From positions 806,001 to 870,000 of the forward strand of contig JAYQNS010000002.1 in assembly GCA_038144425.1 (NCBI GenBank): 64,000 nt of DNA, read 5' to 3'. This document shows, one piece after another, positions 54,540 through 64,000 of the stretch. The stretch is from Salivita marina (lineage in GTDB: Bacteria; Pseudomonadota; Gammaproteobacteria; Pseudomonadales; Azotimanducaceae). Made by a program: the position numbers and the translations under genes. The first letter of the stretch is position 1. The number at the start of each line of letters is the position of its first letter. The notes beneath the pieces were generated by a model, which did no database searches, was not told the origin of the DNA, and saw nothing but the letters and a program-made list of their open reading frames with translations.

Positions 54540-55402
54540 ATGACTTGCATTGATCACATCATCATTGCCGTGGCGGATCTCGAAAGCGCTACGGAAAACT
54601 ACGCGTGTCTCCTCGGCAGGGCGCCAAGTTGGCAGGGCAGGCATCCCAGCTACGGGACAGCTAACAGTCTATTTTTGCTCAATAACACCTATCTTGAGTT
54701 GCTTGCGGTCGACGGCGAGGGGGCTGGAGCTCTGCAGGTTCAACGGGCCCTAGGGGATCGGGAAGGCGCGCTGGCAGGATTAGTATTCGGGGTGGAGGAT
54801 ACGGGGGCTTTTCTCGAGCAGGCTAGGGCAGCGGGGCTTCCTGTTGCCGATCCGGCCCCGGGAGAAGGCATTGATGAGCGCACCGGCCGCCGCCGGAGTT
54901 GGCAAAGCCTTTTCTGGCCCGCGAGCAGCGCGAGGGGCATTTTTTCCTTTGCTATTCAGCATGATGAGGAGGCCGGCTCGAGTTCGGGGCGCCCCGGGGG
55001 ACTCATCCTATTACCGCCGTTGATCATGTGGTGGTGCAGACCCAGGATGGGATGGCCGCCAAGCGGTTTTATGGAGATCAAGTCGGTCTTCGTCTCGCCC
55101 TTGAGAGGGAAGCGCCCGATTGGGGTGGGTCCTTTCTGTTCTTTCGGGGCGGAGCACTGACCGTCGAGGTTATCGCGTCTCCCAAGTCGTCGGAGACGGA
55201 TCGGTTATGGGGCATCGCTTTACAGACCCAAGATCTTGAGGGCACCTGCGCTCGGCTCAGGGAGGCCGGCGTGAGTGTTTCGGAAATTCGAGAAGGCCGA
55301 AAGCCGGGCACCCGGGTGGCTACGGTGAAGTCCCACTGCCTCGAAGTACCCACTTTGCTCATTCAGCCGCCTCCCCTTGGCGCTGCGTCACCGGCGGTTT
55401 AG
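54540..55402 (+). CDS. Two-domain VOC (glyoxalase/dioxygenase-fold) protein (one frameshift)
   Basis: Reconstructed as 287 residues. First VOC module starts CIDHIIIAVADLESATENYA and has YLELLAV; the second starts TAVDHVVVQTQDGMAAKRFYG and has ALTVEVIAS. One base is missing in a G run (54996-55000) between the two modules; restoring it gives GGTHPITAVDHVVV. The first module matches the glyoxalase-like (Glyoxalase_3) type. Metal ligands His and Glu are present in each module. Substrate unknown. Confidence 0.75.
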
Positions 55403-55442
55403 GCTCGGGGCTTGGAACGCGGTCCTCCGGGGAGAAAGGACC

Positions 55443-56339
55443 ATGGCAAAGCTTCTGCTCACGCCCCTATCACCGGTGCTGGGAGCCGAGGTGCGTGGCG
55501 TCAACCTGGCTGAGGGCGTCGACGAGGCCGTCTACGAGGAGATTCATCGGGCCTGGCTCCGCTATGGGGTGCTCTTCTTTAAGGAGCAGCCGGCGCCCAT
55601 GAGTGAGTCGGTACAAACGTCCTTTGCCCGCCGCTTTGGCGAGCTTCACGTCCATCCCGCAGCCCCAGGAACGGGGGAGCTGAACGCGGTTTTTGTCATT
55701 CACTGCCATCGCGATTCTAAGGTGGCCAATGGCAATGGCTGGCACAGCGACGTGTCCTGCGAGCCCACCCCCCCCATGGCCACCATGCTGCAGCTTCGTA
55801 AGCTCCCCTCGTCCGGGGGCGACACGCTGTTCGCTTCCATGGAAGCGGCCTACGCCGTGCTTTCTAAGGAGGAGCGAAGCTTTCTCCAGGGGCTCAGCGC
55901 CTTGCATAGTTCGGAGCACATTTATCGTGGACGCTACGCGGATCGCGGCGTGGATGACGCGGAAAAGAGTTACCCCAAAGCGGTCCATCCCGTGGTGCGG
56001 CCCCATCCAGAGACCGGGCGCCCTTCTCTTTATATCAACCGCGCCTTCACCACAGCCCTGTTGGATATGGAACGCTCGGAGGGGGATCGCCTGTTAGGCC
56101 GGTTGCTCCGCCACGTGGAGCGCCCAGAGTTTCAAATTCGCTTTCGCTGGGAGCGATATGACACTGCGCTTTGGGACAACCGCTGTCTTCAGCACTACGC
56201 GCTCTGGGACTACTGGCCCGAGGAGCGCTTAGGGCATCGAGTCACGGTGGCAGGGGAGGTGCCCTTCTTTGATTCCCTTGCCCCGGAGCCGCCGGCGAGT
56301 CCTATTCGCCTGGCCACTCCGCGCCTCAGGCCCGCCTAG
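55443..56339 (+). CDS. TauD/TfdA-family Fe(II)/2-oxoglutarate dioxygenase
   Basis: 298 residues from ATG 55443 (GGGGAGAAAGGA upstream). Iron ligands H-x-D in GWHSDVSCEP and the distal His in CLQHYALWDYW; the 2-oxoglutarate Arg in GHRVTVAGEVP. LWDNRCLQHYA is the TauD/TfdA pattern. It hydroxylates taurine-, aryloxyacid- or alkylsulfate-like substrates with O2. The stop overlaps the convergent cysK by 4 bases. A TauD-type sulfonate role would fit the sulfur genes beyond it, but this is inference. Confidence 0.87.
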   Translation: MAKLLLTPLSPVLGAEVRGVNLAEGVDEAVYEEIHRAWLRYGVLFFKEQPAPMSESVQTSFARRFGELHVHPAAPGTGELNAVFVIHCHRDSKVANGNGWHSDVSCEPTPPMATMLQLRKLPSSGGDTLFASMEAAYAVLSKEERSFLQGLSALHSSEHIYRGRYADRGVDDAEKSYPKAVHPVVRPHPETGRPSLYINRAFTTALLDMERSEGDRLLGRLLRHVERPEFQIRFRWERYDTALWDNRCLQHYALWDYWPEERLGHRVTVAGEVPFFDSLAPEPPASPIRLATPRLRPA

Positions 56340-57340
56340 GCAGGGTCGATCCAGGGGGGTGTCGGCAGCCCCTTACTGGAGAGGAACTCGGTGTTGAAGA
56401 GCCTCGAGGCGTAGCGTGTGCCGAGATCGCAAAGCATGGTAACGATCGTGTGCCCCGGGCCGAGGTCCTCGGCGATGCGCACCGCGCCGGCGAGGTTGAG
56501 CGCCGCGGATCCTCCTAGAGAAAGGCCTTCGCTCTTGACGAGATCGAAAAGAATCGCGAGGGCTTCGTCATCTTCTATGCGATAGGCGTAGTCGACCTCA
56601 AGCCCCTTTAGGTTTCCCGTGATTCGACCTACCCCAATCCCTTCCGTGATGGAGCTGCCTTCGCTCGCTAGCGTGCCCGTCGTGTAGTAGCTGTAGAGCG
56701 AGGCTCCCGCGGGATCGGCCACGCCGATTTTTATCGCGGGGTTAAGCCCTCGGAGCCCGGCTGCGGTACCTGCCAGCGTGCCCCCCGTGCCCGCTGCGCA
56801 AATAAAGGCGTCAATCTTTCCCTGGGTTTGGTCCCAAAGTTCCGGGGCCGTCGTACGCTCGTGGGCCCGACGATTGGCCAAATTATCATACTGGTTGGCC
56901 CAGATTGCGCCCGCCGTGCGCTCTTCCCCTAGGCGCTCGGCGAGGCTTCGGGAGTAATGCACGAAGTGGTTCGGGCTGGAAAAGGGCGCCGCATCGACCT
57001 CGATGAGCGTTGCCCCGAAGGCCCGCACCGTGTCCTTCTTTTCCTGGGATTGGGTCCGGGGCATCACAATGATGACTTCGTAGCCCAGGGCACCGCCGAC
57101 CAAGGCGAGGCCAATGCCCGTATTTCCTGCCGTGCCCTCGACGATGGTGCCGCCGGGGCGAAGGCTGCCGTCGGCCTCCGCCTCTCGAATGATGTTCAGC
57201 GCCGCCCGATCCTTCACCGAGCCCCCGGGGTTCAGGAACTCGGCCTTGCCCAGGATTTCGCATCCCGTCGCTTCCGAGAGGCCGTTTAGGCGAAGCAGGG
57301 GTGTGTTGCCTATCAGATCGAGAATGCTGCGATGAGCCAT
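56336..57340 (-). CDS. cysK: Cysteine synthase
   Basis: 334 residues, PLP fold type II: SILDLIGNTPLLRLN, PLP Lys in NPGGSVKDRAALN, substrate loop EGTAGNTGIGLAL, phosphate loop GTGGTLAG. It makes cysteine from O-acetylserine and sulfide. Last gene of the sulfate-assimilation run, 28 bases after the APS reductase stop. cysE is at 62781, so both halves of cysteine synthase are in this locus. Confidence 0.9.
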   Translation of the reverse strand: MAHRSILDLIGNTPLLRLNGLSEATGCEILGKAEFLNPGGSVKDRAALNIIREAEADGSLRPGGTIVEGTAGNTGIGLALVGGALGYEVIIVMPRTQSQEKKDTVRAFGATLIEVDAAPFSSPNHFVHYSRSLAERLGEERTAGAIWANQYDNLANRRAHERTTAPELWDQTQGKIDAFICAAGTGGTLAGTAAGLRGLNPAIKIGVADPAGASLYSYYTTGTLASEGSSITEGIGVGRITGNLKGLEVDYAYRIEDDEALAILFDLVKSEGLSLGGSAALNLAGAVRIAEDLGPGHTIVTMLCDLGTRYASRLFNTEFLSSKGLPTPPWIDPA

Positions 57341-57368
57341 GAGCGACGTGTCCTTTCCCAGAGTCGGC

Positions 57369-58428
57369 TTACCTTACCGTAACCACCTGGGGTCGGTGGA
57401 TCCCACACTCCGTTTTGCCTTGCCCCGCCCAGCGCCCGGAGCGTGGCCCGGCGGCCCCCGCGGGGGCCGTGCAGGGGGCACAGCCTAGGGAGCGGTATCC
57501 CTGGGCCCAAAGCGGGTGGCGGGGCAGCTTAAAGCGCTCGAAGTAGGCTTCGACCTCCGCTTCGCTCCAGGCAGCGAGGGGGTTTAAGCGAAGCTGGTTC
57601 CCCTGCTGCTCCAGGATGGGAAGGCGGGCCCGGTCATCTCCGTGCACGCGCTTACGGCCGGTGATGAGCACCGAAAAGGCCTCCGCTTCTGGGGCGAGCG
57701 GCTCCACCTTCCGCAGGGTGCAGCAGGCGTTGCAGGCTCGGGTCCAGAGATCCCCCTGGGGGTCTACGGCGGCGAGGGCCGCCGGCGCGGGCTTGATGAC
57801 GCGAACGTTGCCGAGGCCCAGGCGCTGCACGAGCGTCCTCTGGTAGGCCAGCGTTTCCGGGAAGAGCTTCCCCGTATCGAGGAACAGGACCGGGGTAAAG
57901 CGATCCACCTGAGCGGCAAGGTGCAGCGTGACCGCGGCTTCGGCGCCGAAGGAGGAGAGCACGGCAATGGCCCCGGGCCAGCGCCGGTGGAGGCTCTCTT
58001 CGAACAGCGCTTCGGTGGATAGCGCCGCGAAGTGGTCGTCGAGGGCCTCGACCGAGTCGCCTAGCGGCGCCACCGCTGACGGCGAGGCCTCCGCAGCGAT
58101 GCGTTGGAGCCTCCGCTTGAAGCGCTGTGCTGCCCGCTCCCAGGCGGGGAGGGTGCGGTCCTCGCTGACGAGGACGTCATCGAAGCCCACGTCCCGGAGA
58201 TGGGTGGCCTGATCGGGAAGCAGATTACCGCTGGCGCGAAGCCATCCTCGGTAGCCCAGGCGATCCCGAAGCTCCCGAGCCAGGGTAAAGCCCCGGCCGT
58301 CCTTGAAGCTTGGGAAGGCAATCTCCAGGGCCGGGGCCCCCAGCGTTTCCGGCCCGAGGGCCGACCACAGCGTGTCTCCGGGTACCTGGGGCAGGGTGGG
58401 CAGCTCCGGCGCAGCCGCGCCTTCCGGT

Positions 58429-58448
<20 letters not shown>
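57369..58448 (-). CDS. cysH: DUF934-APS/PAPS reductase fusion
   Basis: 359 residues. Residues ~40-110 carry the DUF934 pattern (LEIAFPSFKDGRGFTLAREL; LGYRGWLRASGNLLPDQATH), a domain usually encoded separately beside sulfite reductase. The rest is CysH: SSFGAEAAVTLHL, then LFLDTGKLFPET and the C-terminal KTECGIHRP with the catalytic Cys. NACCTLRKVEPL and GYRSLGCAPCT supply the four cysteines of an iron-sulfur cluster, pointing to APS rather than PAPS as substrate. ATG 58448 overlaps the sulfite reductase end by 20 bases. Confidence 0.85.
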
Positions 58449-60071
<1,623 letters not shown>

Positions 60072-60072
<1 letters not shown>

Positions 60073-60356
60073 CAGCGTTGCCCTGCCGTCAAAAGCTGCG
60101 TGGTGCCGGCGCTCGGCCCTCGATGGCGAAGGCGCTCCCGGCGCCACTTCTGGCCGCCAAGGCCTCGGTCGGAAAGGGGAATGAGGTAGGGGCCCAGGGC
60201 ATCGCCGGGGGCTCGCTCTAGCGCGTCGAGGTGGGCTTCGGCGATGTCGTCAGGGAGCGCCGTGGCTGCCTCCGGATCGGCGGTCCAGCCCTCGGGGCTG
60301 GCCTGGTAGTAGATCACCCGGCCCGTTTTAAGGTGATTTGCCGTGATGAGTTTCAT
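60072..60356 (-). CDS. DUF2849 protein
   Basis: 94 residues: ANHLKTGRVIYYQASPEGW and LPDDIAEAHLDALERA match DUF2849, a small protein regularly encoded between cysG and cysI. Its role is unproven, possibly an electron-transfer or assembly partner of sulfite reductase. It overlaps both neighbours (ATGA with cysG, TGATG with cysI). Confidence 0.85.
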
Positions 60357-61747
60357 GCGCGCTGGGCCTCCCGTTGGATCGCTTGCGCGGGCGCCGGTGC
60401 ATAGGCGGCGCCTTGGGTGACGGCTTCTCCAAGAAAGATGATCGCGGGCCCGGTCACGGCTTCTGAGTCCACGGTCGATGCTAGCGAGGCCAGGGTGCAG
60501 TAGATCGTCCGCTCCTGGTCCCGGGAGGCGTGCTCCACCAGGGCGACGGGGGTGGCCCCGTCCCGTCCCAGGGCAAGGAGCTGCGACTGTATGCGCGGCG
60601 CCGCATCCACGCTCATGTACAGGGCGCCCGTGCCTTCAACCAGGGCTCGAAGCTCCGGGGTGGGGCCGCCACGGCGGCCGACGCCAGAGGCCAGGGTCAC
60701 GGAGGATGCCAGCCCCCGATGGGTCAGGGGGATTTGGCTGGAGGCCGCCGCGGCAAGGGCGGCGGAGATGCCCGGCGTGACCTCAACCCGGACGCCCGCC
60801 GCACGCAGCGCCGCGACCTCTTCGCCGCCTCGGCCAAAAATAAAGGGATCTCCGCCCTTCAGGCGGACCACGCGCTGGCCCTTTTGAGCCTCTTCAACCA
60901 GCAAAGCCTCGATGGCCTCTTGGGGGACGGGATGATGATTCCGCTGCTTACCGACGTCGATGCGCCGCGCATCGCGCCGGGCCAGGTCAAGGACCTCGGG
61001 GCTGACGAGGCGGTCGTGAACAATGACGTCCGCTTCTCGGAGAAGGCGCGCCGCTCGAAGGGTGAGGAGCTCTGGATCACCGGGGCCGGCGCCGATCAGA
61101 TGGACCACGCCTTCTCGGGGCGCTTCCGGACGATTGAGCGTATCGAGAAAGGCACGACGGGCCCCTTCTTGGTCCCCAGCGAGAGCCAGATCTCGCGCAG
61201 GCCCCCGAAGGACCCGCTCCCAGAAGGCGCGGCGAGCCTCGAAGTCCCCAAGGACGCGCTTAACCGTGCTCCGCATTTCCCGGGCAAGGGCGGCCAGGCG
61301 GCCGATACGCGGGGGCAGGAGGCGCTCGATGGCCGCGCGAAGATCCACGGAGAGCACCGGGGCGGCCCCTCCGGTGGCAATGGCGACCACCACCTCGTCT
61401 CGGTCTACAAGGGCCGGAGTTTGAAAATCGGAGCCGGCGGGTTCGTCTACCAGATTAACAAGGGCGCCGGCGTTCCGGGCCCAGCGAGCCTGCTGGCGAC
61501 GAGCGGTCGGGTCTGCTTCGGCAATGAATACGAGAGCGGCGCCCTCGAAGTCCCTTGCCTCGGGGGCGTGGGGAGGGCTCTCCACCCGCCCGGCGAACCC
61601 CGGCGGGGATGCCCCGTCTCCGGCGAGCCATTTCAACCGGGCGGGGCTCGTGAGGAAGAGGCGAAGTTTCGCTTCGGCCATGGGACCAGCGCCGGTCACC
61701 ACGACGGTTTTACCCCCTAGGGGGAGGGCGGCGGGGAAGGTCTGCAT
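60353..61747 (-). CDS. cysG: Siroheme synthase (trifunctional CysG)
   Basis: 464 residues from ATG 61747. N-terminal precorrin-2 dehydrogenase/ferrochelatase (KTVVVTGAGPMAEAKLRLFL), linking helices, and C-terminal uroporphyrinogen methyltransferase: VHLIGAGPGDPELLTLRA, then DVIVHDRLVS, VVRLKGGDPFIFGRGGEE, TPGISAALAAAA. It makes siroheme for the sulfite reductase encoded downstream. First gene of the operon; 104 AT-rich bases separate it from the divergent LysR gene, where control is likely. Confidence 0.92.
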   Translation of the reverse strand: MQTFPAALPLGGKTVVVTGAGPMAEAKLRLFLTSPARLKWLAGDGASPPGFAGRVESPPHAPEARDFEGAALVFIAEADPTARRQQARWARNAGALVNLVDEPAGSDFQTPALVDRDEVVVAIATGGAAPVLSVDLRAAIERLLPPRIGRLAALAREMRSTVKRVLGDFEARRAFWERVLRGPARDLALAGDQEGARRAFLDTLNRPEAPREGVVHLIGAGPGDPELLTLRAARLLREADVIVHDRLVSPEVLDLARRDARRIDVGKQRNHHPVPQEAIEALLVEEAQKGQRVVRLKGGDPFIFGRGGEEVAALRAAGVRVEVTPGISAALAAAASSQIPLTHRGLASSVTLASGVGRRGGPTPELRALVEGTGALYMSVDAAPRIQSQLLALGRDGATPVALVEHASRDQERTIYCTLASLASTVDSEAVTGPAIIFLGEAVTQGAAYAPAPAQAIQREAQRA

Positions 61748-61851
61748 GGGCGCGATCCTGGGTTGTCGATAAGAACGCGCTAATTTTTCTTCTTGAAAGC
61801 CCCGGTACAACCGATGATTATTGGCTAAACACATTAGAAAAACTATTTAAT

Positions 61852-62784
61852 ATGCCCGCGAATCATCGCCTTCCCCCGCTAAACGCCCTGCGCGCCTTCG
61901 AAGCCGTGGTGCGCCTCGGCTCCATGGCCCAGGCCGCGGAGGCCCTCGCCGTCACCCCGGGGGCGGTCAGTCAGCAGGTGCGCTTGCTGGAGAGCGTGGT
62001 TGGGGTTTCCCTCTTTCGCCGGGAGGGGCGGACGCTGGTGCCCACGGACGCAGGGCTGGCGGCGGCGGCCCTGGCGGGGGAGGCTTTTGATCAGCTGGCT
62101 CGGGCCGTGGCGCTCATGCGCCAGCCCGCGAAGCGCGATCGCTTAACGGTGAGCGTGGCCCCGTCCTTCGCTGGCAAATGGTTGGCGCCCCGGCTCTTTC
62201 GCTTCCAGGAGACCCACCCGGAGCTCGAGGTGTGGGTGTCCGCGGACAGCGCGAAGGTGGATCTCGGTCGAGGCGCGGCCGATTTGGCCATTCGCTACGG
62301 GCCTGGCGAAGGGCCCCGGGGGGAGCAGACCCTCCTGCTTCAGGAAGAGGTGCTTCCCGTCTGCAGCCCAGACCTCCTCGCCCGATCGCCCATCCCAAGC
62401 CCGGAGGCGCTGGCGGGGCAGACCCTGCTTCACGATGCGTCTCCCGAAAGCGAAGTGGACGGCGCGGATTGGGCGACGTGGCTTCGGGGTCGCAAGCTTA
62501 GAGGTATTTCCGTGCGGGGTGGGCCTCGCTTTAACCAGTCAGCCTTGGTGATCGATGCCGCCGTGGCGGGCCGAGGGGTGGCGCTGGCGAAGCGCACCCT
62601 CGCGCAAAACGACCTGAGGGCCGGTCGCCTTGTAAGCCTCTTTGCCGATGGCGCCGCGCCAGTGAAGTCTGCCTACTACGTGCTTCAGGCCCCGGAGCGG
62701 GAGCTCGGTGGGGCTAGCGATCAGTTTTTGGCTTGGCTGTTGGGGGAAGCCCGGAGTGACGCCGACGCTTTCGATGAGCTTTAG
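61852..62784 (+). CDS. LysR-family regulator (GcvA-like)
   Basis: 310 residues: helix-turn-helix LPPLNALRAFEAVVRLGSMA then AAEALAVTPGAVSQQVRLLE, substrate domain with VSVAPSFAGKWLAPRLFRFQ and LVIDAAVAGRGVALAKRTL. The N-terminus is GcvA/AmpR-like rather than CysB-like. Divergent from cysG, so it is the likely regulator of the sulfate-assimilation run. Convergent, 4-base overlap with cysE. Confidence 0.88.
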   Translation: MPANHRLPPLNALRAFEAVVRLGSMAQAAEALAVTPGAVSQQVRLLESVVGVSLFRREGRTLVPTDAGLAAAALAGEAFDQLARAVALMRQPAKRDRLTVSVAPSFAGKWLAPRLFRFQETHPELEVWVSADSAKVDLGRGAADLAIRYGPGEGPRGEQTLLLQEEVLPVCSPDLLARSPIPSPEALAGQTLLHDASPESEVDGADWATWLRGRKLRGISVRGGPRFNQSALVIDAAVAGRGVALAKRTLAQNDLRAGRLVSLFADGAAPVKSAYYVLQAPERELGGASDQFLAWLLGEARSDADAFDEL

Positions 62785-63602
62785 GGGTTAGCCCGGGCGA
62801 GAGCGGTGAGAAGCTGACCCATCTCCCGGGCGGGCTCGGCGCAGCCCGCTTCCCCGACCACCTTGGCCGGAACCCCCGCCACCGTTTTGCAGGGGGGAAT
62901 GTCACTTAACACCACGGAGCCCGCGGCAATGCGGCAGCAGTGGCCGATGGTGATGTTACCAAGGACCTTGGTCCCAGCGCCGATCATCACGCCGTCGCCG
63001 ATTTTCGGATGGCGGTCACCGCCAGCCTTTCCCGTACCGCCAAGGGTGACGTCGTGGAGCAGGGATACGTTGTCCCCCACCACGGCGGTCTCGCCGATCA
63101 CCAGCGCATGGGCGTGGTCAATGAGGAGGCCCCGCCCCAGCTGCGCCGCCGGATGCAGGTCGAGGCCAAAGATCTCGCTCACCCGCATCTGAATGAAATA
63201 GGCCAGATCAAAGCGTTCCCGAAGCCAAAGCCAATGGGCCAGGCGGTGCGCTTGAAGCGCCTGGTAGCCCTTGAAGTAGAGGAGGGGCTGCATAAAGCGG
63301 TGGCAAGCGGGGTCCCGTTCCACCACCGCGGCGAGGTCCGCTTGGGCAATCTCCAAAAGTTCCGGCGTTTCCCCATAGGCCTCCTCCGCGATTTCCCGAA
63401 GGAGCACGGCGGGCATTTCGTTGGAAAACAGCTTGGCGGAGAAGCGATAGCTCAGGGCCTTTGCGAGAGAGCGATGATGCAGCACGCAGGCGTGGATGAA
63501 GCCGCCCATGAGGGGCTCACGGCGGACGGCGTCCTCCGCTTCCTCGGTGATTCGGGCCCAGAGGGGGTCCGGGGAAAAGGCGGTGGCTTGGATTGCGCCC
63601 AT
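62781..63602 (-). CDS. cysE: Serine acetyltransferase
   Basis: 273 residues from ATG 63602 (AAGGAG at 7 bases). N-terminal helical SATase domain, then the left-handed beta-helix hexapeptide repeats with GRGLLIDHAHALVIGETAVV, HDVTLGGTGKAGGDRHPKIG and AGVPAKVVG. Makes O-acetylserine, the substrate of CysK. Acts in the cytoplasm, often as a complex with CysK. Confidence 0.92.
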   Translation of the reverse strand: MGAIQATAFSPDPLWARITEEAEDAVRREPLMGGFIHACVLHHRSLAKALSYRFSAKLFSNEMPAVLLREIAEEAYGETPELLEIAQADLAAVVERDPACHRFMQPLLYFKGYQALQAHRLAHWLWLRERFDLAYFIQMRVSEIFGLDLHPAAQLGRGLLIDHAHALVIGETAVVGDNVSLLHDVTLGGTGKAGGDRHPKIGDGVMIGAGTKVLGNITIGHCCRIAAGSVVLSDIPPCKTVAGVPAKVVGEAGCAEPAREMGQLLTALARANP

Positions 63603-63700
63603 GATTGTGCTCCTTAGCCGTGCGTGCATAGCACCACAGGCGCCAATACGCCGTCAAAGGCGTAAGCTTTACTCGCGATCAACGGACCGTGAAAGATGCC

Positions 63701-64000
63701 ATGGGTGACCGAGACGAAATCGAAGGGCTAATGCTTGCGTACTGTAGGGCGATAGACAGCGGCGACTGGGAAGCTTTTCGGGCGCTCATGGGCCGAGCGC
63801 TGTGGCTGGTCGAAGGACAGGCGCCCCCTCCAGCTTCTGCGAACAATGTCATTGTTTATGAGGATGGAACGCCGAGGACGAAGCACGTGATCACCAATAT
63901 CGCGATCCTCGTGGATCCGGAAGGTGATCGCGCCGAGGGGCATTCCTACGTCACCGTTTATCAGCAGATCTCTGGGGATCAGCTCAGAACCATTTTTTCG
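63701..64000 (+). CDS. SnoaL-like (NTF2-fold) protein, 3' end beyond the window
   Basis: 100 codons are visible from ATG 63701; an in-frame GTG at 63689 is an alternative start. MLAYCRAIDSGDWEAFRALM and KHVITNIAILVDPEGDRAEGHSYV follow the SnoaL_4 pattern of small cone-shaped folds used by isomerases, dehydratases and ring-hydroxylating-dioxygenase small subunits. The enzyme class is not settled, and the sequence runs off the window. Confidence 0.65.
   Translation, partial: MGDRDEIEGLMLAYCRAIDSGDWEAFRALMGRALWLVEGQAPPPASANNVIVYEDGTPRTKHVITNIAILVDPEGDRAEGHSYVTVYQQISGDQLRTIFS

Overview
The window is dense, GC-rich bacterial chromosome with about 65 protein genes, many overlapping by 1-20 bases. 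The gene set suggests an aerobic, probably marine gammaproteobacterium of the Halieaceae/Spongiibacteraceae kind that degrades lipids, alkanes and xenobiotics. It carries Baeyer-Villiger monooxygenases, a CYP153-like P450, TauD dioxygenases, a metal-dependent hydrolase, nitrile hydratase and a BetA-type choline dehydrogenase. The lineage is inferred from gene content; no rRNA or tRNA gene was seen.

Layout. 1-9.4 kb: two Baeyer-Villiger/FMO flavoenzymes, an APC permease, a class III aminotransferase, a PhzS-like FAD monooxygenase and a hotdog thioesterase. 9.4-20.7 kb (all minus strand): a CusCBA-type copper/silver efflux operon with a Cys/His-rich secreted protein upstream and a PepSY protein downstream, then a choline dehydrogenase/BCCT-like pair and small membrane or secreted proteins. 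20.9-25.4 kb: patatin, nitroreductase, sulfotransferase-like protein and a cobalt-type nitrile hydratase (beta, alpha, accessory). 26-30.6 kb: YjiH-like transporter, DDAH-like amidinohydrolase, a GrdB/PrdB-family selenoprotein candidate and a TauD dioxygenase. 30.6-41.7 kb: PhoD phosphatase, GAPDH, serine hydrolase, luciferase-like oxidoreductase, two GSTs, an aspartoacylase-like deacylase behind a possible structured leader RNA, a PI-PLC/VanX fusion and a CYP153-like P450. 41.7-56.3 kb: small secreted and alpha/beta-barrel proteins, threonine synthase, S10 peptidase, amidohydrolase, GH2 glycosidase, acyl-CoA dehydrogenase, VOC protein and a second TauD. 56.3-63.6 kb: assimilatory sulfate reduction (cysG, DUF2849, cysI, DUF934-cysH fusion, cysK) with a divergent LysR regulator and cysE.

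The most notable observation is an in-frame UGA at 28972-28974 in the GrdB/PrdB-family gene. It gives a U-P-N-C motif and is followed at once by a hairpin that fits the bacterial SECIS pattern. The second is an 81-nt segment (37023-37103) with three helices, two of them interleaved, overlapped by a small Arg-rich reading frame and lying just upstream of an AstE/aspartoacylase-family gene. Possible operators include a FadR-like palindrome in front of the P450.

Caution: eleven otherwise complete genes carry twelve single-base frameshifts, nearly all in short homopolymers. This pattern looks like read or assembly error rather than gene decay, so these genes are described at their reconstructed full extent.
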